NCBI RefSeq assembly: GCF_014137995.1
Contig: NZ_JACGWV010000003.1
Location: 310,001-374,000 of the forward strand
Length of the DNA: 64,000 nucleotides
From: Promicromonospora sukumoe
GTDB lineage: Bacteria > Actinomycetota > Actinomycetes > Actinomycetales > Cellulomonadaceae
Reading direction: 5' to 3'
Shown here: one piece after another, positions 14,239 to 21,647 of the stretch
How the letters are laid out: each line of letters opens with the position of its first letter
Position numbering within the stretch: the first letter of the stretch is position 1
The notes under the pieces: model-generated
Seen by the model: only the letters and a program-made list of their open reading frames with translations
Database searches by the model: none
Told to the model about the DNA's origin: nothing
Translations under genes and position numbers: made by a program

Positions 14239-15978
14239 ATGGCGCAGTGGGAGAACGAGCTCGAGGAGCTCATGGCGCGGCGGGGCCGCGCGCTGGTGGG
14301 GTACGGGTACACGCTGTGCCGGGACCGCGGGCAGGCCGAGGACCTGGTGCAGGACGCGCTCGTCAAGGTGTTCTCACGCCTGCGGCGTCCGCGCGGCATG
14401 TCCGACGACGGCGGGCAGGTCGTGGACCTGGACCAGCCCCGGCTGACCAACGCGGAGGCGTACGTGCGCCGGGCGATGCTGACCATCTACCTGGACGGCT
14501 ACCGGCGCCAGACGAGCTGGACGGGCATCAAGCACCTGCTGGCCGACGAGGACCGTGCGCCCGCGGCGGAGCGCGTCGCGACGGCCCGGGTCGACGTCGG
14601 CGTGGCGCTCGCCAAGCTCTCCCCGCGGCAGCGCGAGTCGGTGGTGCTGCGGTTCTTCGAGGACATGACGGTGCCGCAGATCGCCCAGACCCTCGGCACG
14701 AGCCCGGGCACCATCAAGCGGCACCTGTCCAACGCGATGGAGGTGCTGCGCGGCTCGCTCGCGGAGATCTCCGTCCCGGAGATGGACACGGCGCTGGACG
14801 AGCGGCTCGACGCCGTGTCCGGCATGGTCCGCCGACGTCGTGCGGTGAAGGTGGGCGCGCTGAGCGGCGCCTCGCTGGTGCTGGCGGGCCTGCTGGCGAT
14901 GGCGGCGCTGTGGGGGCCGTCGCGGCTCCTGTCCGAGCCGGTGGTCCCGGCCACGCAGAACCCGGACGCGCAGGCCGGCGGCCAGGTGCCGATGCAGTGG
15001 AGCGAGCACGGCCCCAAGTACCAGTGCGGCATGGAGGTCACGGAGCTGACGTCGACGTCGGACACGGTGGAGCTGGAGCTGACGGGCGGCCTGGAGCCCG
15101 ACGACCGCGGCCTCACCGCCCCGGTCCGCATCACCCGCACCGACGCCGAGGGACCGGCGCTCGACGGCGGCTATCCCATGCTGGTGTTCGCGCAGAACGG
15201 CCAGGTCGTCGACCTGGGGCCGGGCTGGCACGAGGGCGGGTACGTGCTGCCGGACGCCGGAAGGTCCAAGGACGACGTCGCCCAGGCCACCGCGGTGACG
15301 GCGTGCGGCGACTGGACGACCGGCATGACCTCCGAGACCTTCCTGGACGAGCGGCCGGCCGGCCGGTACGACGTCTATGCGGTCATGCCGTGGAGCGACC
15401 TCGACGGGACGGGCGGGATGGCCGTCAGCGAGCCCGTCACGATGGACGTCCCGGCGGTCGACATGCCGGACCGTGAGTCGCTGAGCGTCGACATCCGCGA
15501 CGGCTACCAGCCGGCGTGGCTCGAGGACACGGACCTGGCGTGCGGAGCCAGCGCGGCGGCCGTCCCGGCCGGACCGCACGTGCCGTGGGAGCGGGCGGGC
15601 CTGTCCCTGTCGGCGGACGCCGACGACCACTACCTCGCGCCCCGCGAGCTGACGATCACGTTCACCGAGACCGCCGGCAAGGCCGTCGACACCACCCGTA
15701 CGCCGATCACGCTGGTCTGGCTCAGCGCGGGACGAGTGGTCGGGATCGGTCAGGACATCTGGTCCGAGCCCACGGAGGACCTCCGGGTGGACCCCAAGGG
15801 CGACACCTCCGTCGTCGTCCCCGTCGAGCCGGACCTGACCTGCCTCACCGATCCCGAGGCCGGCCTGCCCGACGGCAACTACGACCTGTTCGCGCTCACC
15901 GAGCTCGACCCCGGGTCGGACGGCGAACCGCAGTACCTGGGCGTCGAGGCGTTCCCCGACTACCTCGTGCAGGAGTGA
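14239..15978 (+). CDS. SigE-family ECF sigma factor fused to membrane anchor and two A-type domains
   Basis: 579 residues; AAAGGGGG lies at ribosome-site distance. The sigma part is a close paralogue of the previous gene (AEDLVQDALVKVFSRLRRP; LSPRQRESVVLRFFEDMTVPQIAQTLGTSPGTIKRHL). After VRRRRAVK comes one transmembrane helix at ~205-226. The outer part differs from its neighbour: it has two A-like domains in tandem, one with CGMEVTELTSTSD and VFAQNGQVVDLGPGWHEGGY, the second starting DGYQPAWLEDTDLACGAS with LVWLSAGRVVGIG and LPDGNYDLFALTELD, and no C domain. Each A domain has a Cys pair that could form a disulphide outside the cell. The signal sensed is unknown. Confidence 0.85.
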   Translation: MAQWENELEELMARRGRALVGYGYTLCRDRGQAEDLVQDALVKVFSRLRRPRGMSDDGGQVVDLDQPRLTNAEAYVRRAMLTIYLDGYRRQTSWTGIKHLLADEDRAPAAERVATARVDVGVALAKLSPRQRESVVLRFFEDMTVPQIAQTLGTSPGTIKRHLSNAMEVLRGSLAEISVPEMDTALDERLDAVSGMVRRRRAVKVGALSGASLVLAGLLAMAALWGPSRLLSEPVVPATQNPDAQAGGQVPMQWSEHGPKYQCGMEVTELTSTSDTVELELTGGLEPDDRGLTAPVRITRTDAEGPALDGGYPMLVFAQNGQVVDLGPGWHEGGYVLPDAGRSKDDVAQATAVTACGDWTTGMTSETFLDERPAGRYDVYAVMPWSDLDGTGGMAVSEPVTMDVPAVDMPDRESLSVDIRDGYQPAWLEDTDLACGASAAAVPAGPHVPWERAGLSLSADADDHYLAPRELTITFTETAGKAVDTTRTPITLVWLSAGRVVGIGQDIWSEPTEDLRVDPKGDTSVVVPVEPDLTCLTDPEAGLPDGNYDLFALTELDPGSDGEPQYLGVEAFPDYLVQE

Positions 15979-15979
15979 C

Positions 15980-16006
15980 CAACGATTCCTCCCCGGTGCG
16001 CGTCAT
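15980..16006 (+). promoter_or_regulatory. Candidate ECF-type promoter of the third sigma operon
   Basis: CAACGA, 15-bp spacer, CGTCAT, starting two bases after the stop of the previous gene and 48 bp before the next ATG. Same spacing as the sites before the first and fifth sigma genes. Confidence 0.5.
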
Positions 16007-16053
16007 GGGGTGTGTGGAGACGATGACAGCACACACGCACCGGGGAGGTGGCC

Positions 16054-16626
16054 ATGGCGGGATGGGAGACCGAGCTCGATGAGCTCATGAGGACGCGCGG
16101 GAGCGCGCTGGTCCGCTACGCCTACATGCTCTCCGGCGACCGCGCCCTCGCGGAGGACCTGGTCCAGGACGCACTGGTGAAGGTCTACTCGCGGTTGCGC
16201 CGCCCCGGCCGGGGCGGGGTGGGTGTGTCGGCGGGGAGCAGGGCGCACGACCTCGACTCCCCGTTCACCAACATCGAGGGCTACGTGCGGCGCGCGGTGC
16301 TGACCATCTACCTGGACGGCTACCGCAAGCGCCAGCGCTGGTCCGGCATCAAGCACCTGCTCGCCGAGGACCCGAGCACGCGCGGCGCCGACCAGGCGGC
16401 GTCGGCCCGGGTCGACGTGATGACGGCGCTCGCGAAGCTCGGTGCCCGGGAGCGCGCCTGCGTGGTGCTGCGCTACTTCGAGGACATGACGGTGCCGCAG
16501 ATCGCCGACGCCCTGGGCACCGCCCAGGGCACGGTCAAGCGGTACCTGTCCGACGCGACCAAGAACCTGCAGGAGATCCTGCGCCCCGACGACTTCCGAC
16601 CCGCCGAAGGGAGGGCCGCCCGATGA
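16054..16626 (+). CDS. SigE-family ECF sigma factor (third locus)
   Basis: 190-residue stand-alone sigma factor. Region 2 AEDLVQDALVKVYSRLRRP and AVLTIYLDGYRKRQ, region 4 LGARERACVVLRYFEDMTVPQIADALGTAQGTVKRYL. The gene overlaps the membrane-protein gene by 4 bp (ATGA), so the pair is translated together; in the two loci to the left the equivalent parts are fused. The ATG at 16054 was chosen over the in-frame GTG two codons upstream because GGGGAGG sits at the right distance. It is predicted to direct RNA polymerase to its own promoter and perhaps those of its paralogues; target genes are otherwise unknown. Confidence 0.9.
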   Translation: MAGWETELDELMRTRGSALVRYAYMLSGDRALAEDLVQDALVKVYSRLRRPGRGGVGVSAGSRAHDLDSPFTNIEGYVRRAVLTIYLDGYRKRQRWSGIKHLLAEDPSTRGADQAASARVDVMTALAKLGARERACVVLRYFEDMTVPQIADALGTAQGTVKRYLSDATKNLQEILRPDDFRPAEGRAAR

Positions 16627-18347
16627 GCCACGACGACCTGAACGACCGATCCGACCAGAACGACTTCCTGAGCGGCGCGCTCCATGGTGCTGCCGACGCG
16701 ATGCCCGGTGGGGAGGTGAACGACTTGCACGTCTCGTTCGGAGTGGTGCGCGACCGCGTGCGGCGGCGTCGTGCCGTGAAGGTCGGCAGCCTCGCCGGCG
16801 CGAGCCTGGCGGTGGCGGGCGTGCTCGCCTTCGGCGTCACGCAGTCGCCCGTGTGGAACAGCGAACCGGTGCTGCCCGGGTCGCCGACCGAGAACGTCGC
16901 TCCGAACCGGTCCGCGGACCCGTCGCCGTCGGGACCGCCCGCGACGAGCGTGATCCAGGACGGGTACGTGCCGTCGTGGATCGACGGCCTCGGCGTCGGT
17001 CTGTCGTGCGGCATGCCCGTCGACGACCTGGGGTCGACGACGGACACCTGGTCCGCGACGTCGATCGGCGACATCTACTCCGTGACCTCGGAGCTGGGCG
17101 GAGAGCCCTCGACGAGCCTGGGCATGGCAGCGTCCGTCGAGGGGACCGAGGGGTCGGTCGACGTCCCGCCGGTGCTGGTCTGGAGCCAGGACGGCGTGGT
17201 GGTGGACCTGGGGCCGAACGTCTTCGACGGATCCACGCTGCGCGAGCCGCTGGTGGGTTCCGCCGGCAACGCGACCGAGGCGCAGGACAGTGCGCTCACG
17301 TCGTGCGCGCCCACCGAGACCGAGACCAGGGACACCTTCCAGACCTCGCTGCCCGAGGGCGACTACGAGGTGCGGGTGGTCGCCTTCCCGCAGCTCGACT
17401 CGGGTGACTGGGCGACGGCGGTGAGCGAGCCGGTCGCCGTCCGCCTCGACGCCGACGGCGCGCACAGCCCCACCGGCACGCGCGGTGGCGACGCGACCAT
17501 CGAGCCGCCGGAGCGCGCCGAGGGCGAGCTCACCCGGATGGTGCTGGACCGCAGCACGAGCTGGGTGTCCGCGCAGGAGACGCAGTTCGGGTACGTGACG
17601 ACCGGAACGCCCGTGATCACCGCGGAGTGCGAGAGCACCGACCCGGCGGACGTGGTGTCGATCGAGGTGGTGCAGCCGTCCACCGACGAGTCGTTCGCGA
17701 CCTTCGACGTGCCCTGCGACGGTGAGCGGTTCGTGTCGGACGAGGTGGTCGGCGGCGGCAGCGAGGAGGTCGTGGACCTCCGGCTGGCGAGCGTGCCCGA
17801 CGGCGTCTCCCGGTTCTGGGCGACGCTCGCCCCGAACGCCGACGGCAGCAGCGGCGGCGGGGGCGGGGCCGACGCCGCCGGCGCCTGCTCTGCGGACGGC
17901 CTCGACCTGCCCCACGACCCGCCGAGCTCGCCGAGTGCGGCCGCCGGGGCCACGGCGCAGGCCGTCCTGGACGCAGCGCTGGCCTGCGACCAGGACCGGC
18001 TCGTCGAGCTGGCGACTCAGTACCCCACGGAGCTGCTGGTCCCCGCCCAGCCTGCCGAGGAGGTCTTCGCCCTGCCCGAGGACGACGCGCTGCACTACCT
18101 GACGGTGGCCGGGCTCCTCGCCGGTACGGTGGGGGCCGACCGCGGGGACGGGACGGTCGTCTGGCCGCGGGTCGCGACCGAGGAGTTCCGCGACTCGGAC
18201 GAGGCCTGGGACGAGGCGGTGGAGGCCGGCCTGCTCACGCAGGGTGAGGCCGACGCCCAGCGTGCCGACGAGACGTTCGGTTACACGGGGATGGGGATCG
18301 CGATCGACGACGCCGGCAACTGGCGGTACTACTCCGCCACCCCGTGA
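16623..18347 (+). CDS. Single-span membrane protein with A-B-C extracytoplasmic domains, sigma partner
   Basis: 574 residues, probable regulator or sensor of the overlapping sigma gene. A ~50-residue cytoplasmic N-terminus, RRRRAVK, then a transmembrane helix at ~54-73. Outside: domain A (GYVPSWIDGLGVGLSCGMPV, VWSQDGVVVDLGPNVFDG, LPEGDYEVRVVAFP), domain B (LTRMVLDRSTSW, ITAECESTDPADVVSIEV, PCDGERF, DLRLASVPDGVSRFW), and domain C starting VFALPEDDALHYL with VVWPRVATEEFRDSDEAWDEA. No HxxxCxxC zinc anti-sigma motif is present in the short cytoplasmic part. Domain A and C are also found in the fused sigma proteins, so this gene is the split version of the same design. Confidence 0.8.
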   Translation: MSHDDLNDRSDQNDFLSGALHGAADAMPGGEVNDLHVSFGVVRDRVRRRRAVKVGSLAGASLAVAGVLAFGVTQSPVWNSEPVLPGSPTENVAPNRSADPSPSGPPATSVIQDGYVPSWIDGLGVGLSCGMPVDDLGSTTDTWSATSIGDIYSVTSELGGEPSTSLGMAASVEGTEGSVDVPPVLVWSQDGVVVDLGPNVFDGSTLREPLVGSAGNATEAQDSALTSCAPTETETRDTFQTSLPEGDYEVRVVAFPQLDSGDWATAVSEPVAVRLDADGAHSPTGTRGGDATIEPPERAEGELTRMVLDRSTSWVSAQETQFGYVTTGTPVITAECESTDPADVVSIEVVQPSTDESFATFDVPCDGERFVSDEVVGGGSEEVVDLRLASVPDGVSRFWATLAPNADGSSGGGGGADAAGACSADGLDLPHDPPSSPSAAAGATAQAVLDAALACDQDRLVELATQYPTELLVPAQPAEEVFALPEDDALHYLTVAGLLAGTVGADRGDGTVVWPRVATEEFRDSDEAWDEAVEAGLLTQGEADAQRADETFGYTGMGIAIDDAGNWRYYSATP

Positions 18348-18382
18348 CGGCACCGGGTGGTTTCTTCACCCCATCGGATCCC

Positions 18383-18416
18383 GTGCCCCGCTCGTGTTTC
18401 AGACCGAGCGGGGCAC
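18383..18416 (+). terminator. 12-bp hairpin after the third sigma operon
   Basis: GTGCCCCGCTCG (18383-18394), 10-nt loop, exact complement CGAGCGGGGCAC. It is placed 36 bp after the stop, as expected for a terminator, although no T tract follows. Confidence 0.6.
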
Positions 18417-18444
18417 AGGGGCCCGCAGGGTGAGGAGCAGGCAC

Positions 18445-18504
18445 ATGACCAGCAAGCGATCCGTCGCGGGGACGAGGGTGCGTGATGACCACACGGTGGG
18501 ATGA
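18445..18504 (+). other. Possible 19-codon leader ORF overlapping the next sigma start
   Basis: ATG preceded by GAGGAG at seven bases, then 19 codons ending at TGA 20 bp inside the sigma gene in another frame. The ribosome site is better than that of the sigma gene itself. It could couple translation or be chance. Confidence 0.3.
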
Positions 18505-19036
18505 CGAGCTCACGGAGCTCGTGACCGCCCGGGGACGCGCACTCGTGGGATACGGGTACGCGCTGACGGGCGACGTACGCAAGGCGGAGGACCTCGTGCA
18601 GGACGCCCTGGTCCGCGTCTTCCGGCGGTTCCGCCGCCCGGAGGCCGCCGGTACCGAGGGGCGTACCGAGTTCCCGCTGAACGACGCCGGGAACCACGCG
18701 GGCATCGAGGCGTACGTGCGCCGGACGATGCTCAACCTCTACCTTGACGAGACCCGCCGCTTCGCGCTCTGGCGCAAGGCCCAGCCCAAGGTCGCGGTCG
18801 AGGACCGGGTCAAGGCACCGGCGTCGGACATCACCGCCCGCGCCGACGTCACGGTCGCGCTGCGCGGCCTGAGCCCGCGCCAGCGCGCCTGCGTGGTGCT
18901 CCGTTACTACGACGACATGACCGTGCCCCAGATCGCCGCCACGCTCGGCATCGCGCAGGGCACGATCAAGCGACACCTGGCCGACGGCATCCACGCCCTG
19001 CGTGGCGTGCTCGTGCCGGAAGGAGAGCTCCGATGA
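18485..19036 (+). CDS. SigE-family ECF sigma factor (fourth locus)
   Basis: 183 residues: TRWDDELTELVTARGRALVGYG at the start, region 2 AEDLVQDALVRVFRRFRRP, TMLNLYLDETRR, region 4 LSPRQRACVVLRYYDDMTVPQIAATLGIAQGTIKRHL. The gene overlaps the membrane-protein gene by 4 bp. The start could be the ATG at 18485 or the GTG just before it; GAGGG lies six bases before the ATG. Unlike the other four sigma genes it has no AAC-N17/18-CGT signature upstream, and a short ORF with a good ribosome site overlaps its start. It may rely on transcription from the previous operon or on a different promoter. Confidence 0.88.
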   Translation: MTTRWDDELTELVTARGRALVGYGYALTGDVRKAEDLVQDALVRVFRRFRRPEAAGTEGRTEFPLNDAGNHAGIEAYVRRTMLNLYLDETRRFALWRKAQPKVAVEDRVKAPASDITARADVTVALRGLSPRQRACVVLRYYDDMTVPQIAATLGIAQGTIKRHLADGIHALRGVLVPEGELR

Positions 19037-20073
19037 GCGGGCACGACGACCTCGGGTTCGACGACCTCGGCCCCGGCGACGGCCTCGGTCCCGGCCGCGA
19101 CGTCCTGAAGCAGACCATCGGCGCCCTGGTCGACGGCGCTACGTCCCCGGGCGTACCGAGCGGGCCGGAGGAGAACCTGGGCCGCCTGCGGCGCAGGGTG
19201 CGCACGTGGCGCATCGCCAAGGCCGGTGCGGTCGGCGTGGGTACTGCCGTCGTGATCGGCACGCTCGCCTTCAGCGCGGCGCAGGCCTCGACCTGGACCC
19301 GGTCCGAGCCGCTGCCCGGCCGGCCCACCGTGCACGCCACCGACTCGGGCCCGATGCCCTCGGAGGTCCCGACGACCCGGGTGTCACAGGGCACCACGGC
19401 CAGCCCGTCGCCCTCGCCCAGCCCGTCGGACGTCCCCGTCGGGGAGCCGACGCCGGACCCGAGCGCGTCGTCCACGGGCGAGGCGACGGGATCGGGCACG
19501 GCGGCGGGCGCGTGGCCGCCGTTCGAGCCCTTCGACGAGGGGTACGCGGCATGGGACCTCGGCCGGCCGATCGCGTGCGGCATGGCGATCGAGGACCTGC
19601 CGGCCGACCCGGTCCGGTTCACGGTCCAGGCGAACGACGCGCCCGCCGACCGGCAGGTCTCGGGCTTCACCATCACCGAGGTGGCGGGGGAGTCGCACGA
19701 GCTCGCCAGCGGCCGGCCCCCCGAGTACCTCCTGTTCCAGGACGGGCGCATGGTCAGCTCCAGTGACGGCCCGTCGGACGGCGGTTTCTGGGCGCAGGAC
19801 GAGCAGACCGTGGTCGACGGACCCGACGACACCTACGAGCCGGTCACCCCCGGTCAGACGTGGGAGCTCGGGGACGCCTACGCCGTCGGGCTGGAGGACT
19901 TCTCGACGTGCGGTGAGCAGGTGTACGACGACCAGTTCTTCACGACCGACTACCTCACCCCCCTTCCGGCGGGCGAGTACGAGATCGTGTTCGTCGCCCC
20001 GTACAGCCTGCGCGGCGAACCGGACTCCTTCCAGTTCGCCTACAGCGACCCCTACCCGGTCACCTACCCCTGA
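19033..20073 (+). CDS. Single-span membrane protein with Ser/Pro linker and one A-type domain, sigma partner
   Basis: 346 residues. An Asp/Gly-rich cytoplasmic N-terminus of ~60 residues, basic RRRVRTWRIAK, a transmembrane helix at ~64-84, then a Ser/Pro/Thr-rich linker (TASPSPSPSPSDVPVGEPTP) like those that span cell wall, and a divergent A domain from ~175 (AAWDLGRPIACGMAIEDL, LLFQDGRMVSSSDGPSDGGF, CGEQVYDDQFFTTDYLTPLP, AGEYEIVFVAPY). It has neither B nor C domain, so it is the shortest sensor of the set. It is translationally coupled to the sigma gene before it and ends two bases before a 44-bp palindrome shared with the convergent gene. Confidence 0.8.
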   Translation: MSGHDDLGFDDLGPGDGLGPGRDVLKQTIGALVDGATSPGVPSGPEENLGRLRRRVRTWRIAKAGAVGVGTAVVIGTLAFSAAQASTWTRSEPLPGRPTVHATDSGPMPSEVPTTRVSQGTTASPSPSPSPSDVPVGEPTPDPSASSTGEATGSGTAAGAWPPFEPFDEGYAAWDLGRPIACGMAIEDLPADPVRFTVQANDAPADRQVSGFTITEVAGESHELASGRPPEYLLFQDGRMVSSSDGPSDGGFWAQDEQTVVDGPDDTYEPVTPGQTWELGDAYAVGLEDFSTCGEQVYDDQFFTTDYLTPLPAGEYEIVFVAPYSLRGEPDSFQFAYSDPYPVTYP

Positions 20074-20074
20074 G

Positions 20075-20118
20075 GTGTCAGACGCTCAGGTCACGGGAGT
20101 GACCTGAGCGTCTGACAC
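20075..20118. repeat. 44-bp palindromic element, copy 5 (between convergent genes)
   Basis: Perfect 18-bp arms GTGTCAGACGCTCAGGTC / GACCTGAGCGTCTGACAC, loop ACGGGAGT. It begins one base after the stop of the sensor gene and contains the stop codon of the opposing mpaB-like gene. A bidirectional terminator role is likely. Confidence 0.92.
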
Positions 20119-21531
20119 GTCGTGGAGCGGGTGGTAGCTCGCGAGGATGGCGGCGCTCCGCCGTCGGCCCCACTGCTCGAGGCGCTCCCGGCCCCGCCGG
20201 GAGCGCCCGAGCACGCGGTACCTCCACGTGTTCAGCGGCAGCAGGTACGCGTGGGCCCACGGCGGGCGCAGCGGCAGACCGAGGTCGCGCATGCTGCGCA
20301 CCCCGAGGAACGCCGTGAGCATCGACAGCAGCCGTTCCCGCTCGAACCGGGCCCGCCACGGCTGCCCCCACGCCGGTCCGGGATACGTCCGCTCGGCCTG
20401 GGCGGCGACCACCGCCCGGGCCAGCCGCGGACCGGCCTCCGAGACCCCGGCCTGCGCGAGCAGCACGTGGTGGTTGAGACGGTGCCGCGCCCACTCGTCG
20501 TCGACCAGGAAGTCGGGGTGCACACCCATCAGGTGCCCCACCCACTTCCACAGGTGCATCAGGGCCCGGCTGTCCGACGGCGGGACAGGCACCCCCAGCG
20601 CGCGGCACCCCAGGATCAGCGTGCCGTCGAACAGGCCGAGCGTCGCCGCCTGGTCCGCCTGGTTGATCGGCAGGCCCCAGCGTGCGGTGTCCCAGCGGGT
20701 CGTGTCCCGGCTCTGGCTGCCCGGCGGTTCGGTGAACGACGCCGCGACCAGCGCGTGCATCACCCGGACGTGGACGGTGGCCCGCCACGCGGGGCCGTAG
20801 GGGCGCAGCGCGCCGGGCTCCGTCAGCCCCACGGTCCACTCCTGCGTCTCGGCGAGCCGGCGCAGGGTGCCGCTGGTCAGGGCGCCGGTGGCCACGAGCA
20901 GGTCCGTCGGCCCGCCGAACCGGTACCCGCCGACGAGCGAGAGCTGGAGCAGCACGTCGGCGGCGTTCTGCCCGAGCCGCCGCTGCACCGCGGCACCCTG
21001 CTCGACGAGGTCCCAGTCGACCCACCCGGGCACGGCGGTGACCTCCTTGAGGAACTCCCGTAGCACGGGCGGCCACCCCTGGCCGCCCCCGAGCTCGGCA
21101 CCCTCCTGGTGCCCGGAAATGAGCTCGGTCGGTTGCATCGAGACCGGTCGGTCGATGGACCGGTCTCGACGCAAGGGACCGAGCTCATTTTCGCCGTCGG
21201 GCAAGGTGCCGAACTCGCTGCCGCCAGGGCGAGGCGCCGGTGCAGGGTCCGGGGCCGCGAGCGCCGTCCGCAGCATCGCGTGCGTGACCCGGTCCGGGTC
21301 GCCGGACGGGAGACGCATGGCGGCGGCGAGCGCCGCGGCGGCGTCGTCCTGCTCGGAGAAGGCGCGGCCGATCCGGTCCAGGAGCGCCTCGTCCACCCCG
21401 CGGACCCGGCCGAGCACGCGCAGCGGGCGGCCGATCCGCGTCCCGCGTGCCTCGGCGCTGCGGAACCGCCGCGGGTAGGTCGCGGCGGGGACGCCGACGT
21501 CGTCCACAGGGTTGTCCACAGGTTTGCCCAT
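20086..21531 (-). CDS. Oxygenase MpaB family protein (DUF2236)
   Basis: 481 residues resembling the MpaB/latex-clearing-protein-like heme oxygenase family. Helical segments with WDLVEQGAAVQRRLGQNAAD, LSLVGGYRFGGPTDLLVATGAL, TVHVRVMHALV and DTARWGLPINQADQAATLGLF are typical, the last two carrying the conserved Arg-x-x-His and Gln/Asn-rich signature. The substrate is unknown. Two repeats shape the protein: an internal 74-bp palindrome encodes residues near 115-140, and the 3' end runs into the 44-bp palindrome, giving the C-terminal VSDAQVTPVT and the stop. The gene interrupts the sigma/sensor array on the other strand. ATG at 21531 is chosen; upstream frames extend but lack support. Confidence 0.78.
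   Translation of the reverse strand: MGKPVDNPVDDVGVPAATYPRRFRSAEARGTRIGRPLRVLGRVRGVDEALLDRIGRAFSEQDDAAAALAAAMRLPSGDPDRVTHAMLRTALAAPDPAPAPRPGGSEFGTLPDGENELGPLRRDRSIDRPVSMQPTELISGHQEGAELGGGQGWPPVLREFLKEVTAVPGWVDWDLVEQGAAVQRRLGQNAADVLLQLSLVGGYRFGGPTDLLVATGALTSGTLRRLAETQEWTVGLTEPGALRPYGPAWRATVHVRVMHALVAASFTEPPGSQSRDTTRWDTARWGLPINQADQAATLGLFDGTLILGCRALGVPVPPSDSRALMHLWKWVGHLMGVHPDFLVDDEWARHRLNHHVLLAQAGVSEAGPRLARAVVAAQAERTYPGPAWGQPWRARFERERLLSMLTAFLGVRSMRDLGLPLRPPWAHAYLLPLNTWRYRVLGRSRRGRERLEQWGRRRSAAILASYHPLHDVSDAQVTPVT
21117..21190. repeat. 74-bp imperfect palindrome inside the mpaB-like gene
   Basis: 33-bp arms (21117-21149, beginning AAATGAGCTCGGTC, and 21158-21190) with three mismatches and an 8-nt loop GGTCGATG. 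It is translated on the minus strand as a hydrophilic segment containing ENELGPLRRDRSIDRPVSMQ. Unrelated in sequence to the 44-bp family. Confidence 0.88.
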
Positions 21532-21578
21532 GACCTCATCCTCACCCGGCGAACTTCCGCGGACCAGGAATCCGACCC

Positions 21579-21605
21579 CAACCCTTTCGCGGTCCCCGGC
21601 GTCAC
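21579..21605 (+). promoter_or_regulatory. Candidate ECF-type promoter of the orphan sensor gene
   Basis: CAACCC, 15-bp spacer, CGTCAC, 43 bp before the ATG. Same layout as upstream of three sigma genes, although this gene has no sigma factor of its own. Confidence 0.45.
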
Positions 21606-21647
21606 AAGGGGTGAAAAGCAAAACAACCCACCACGGGGAGACGGACC

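Noticed and set aside
18445..18504. Frameshifted longer start of the fourth sigma gene
   Set aside because: The family starts with W-[ED]-[DE]-EL just after the initiator, as the 18485 start gives; no extra N-terminus is needed.
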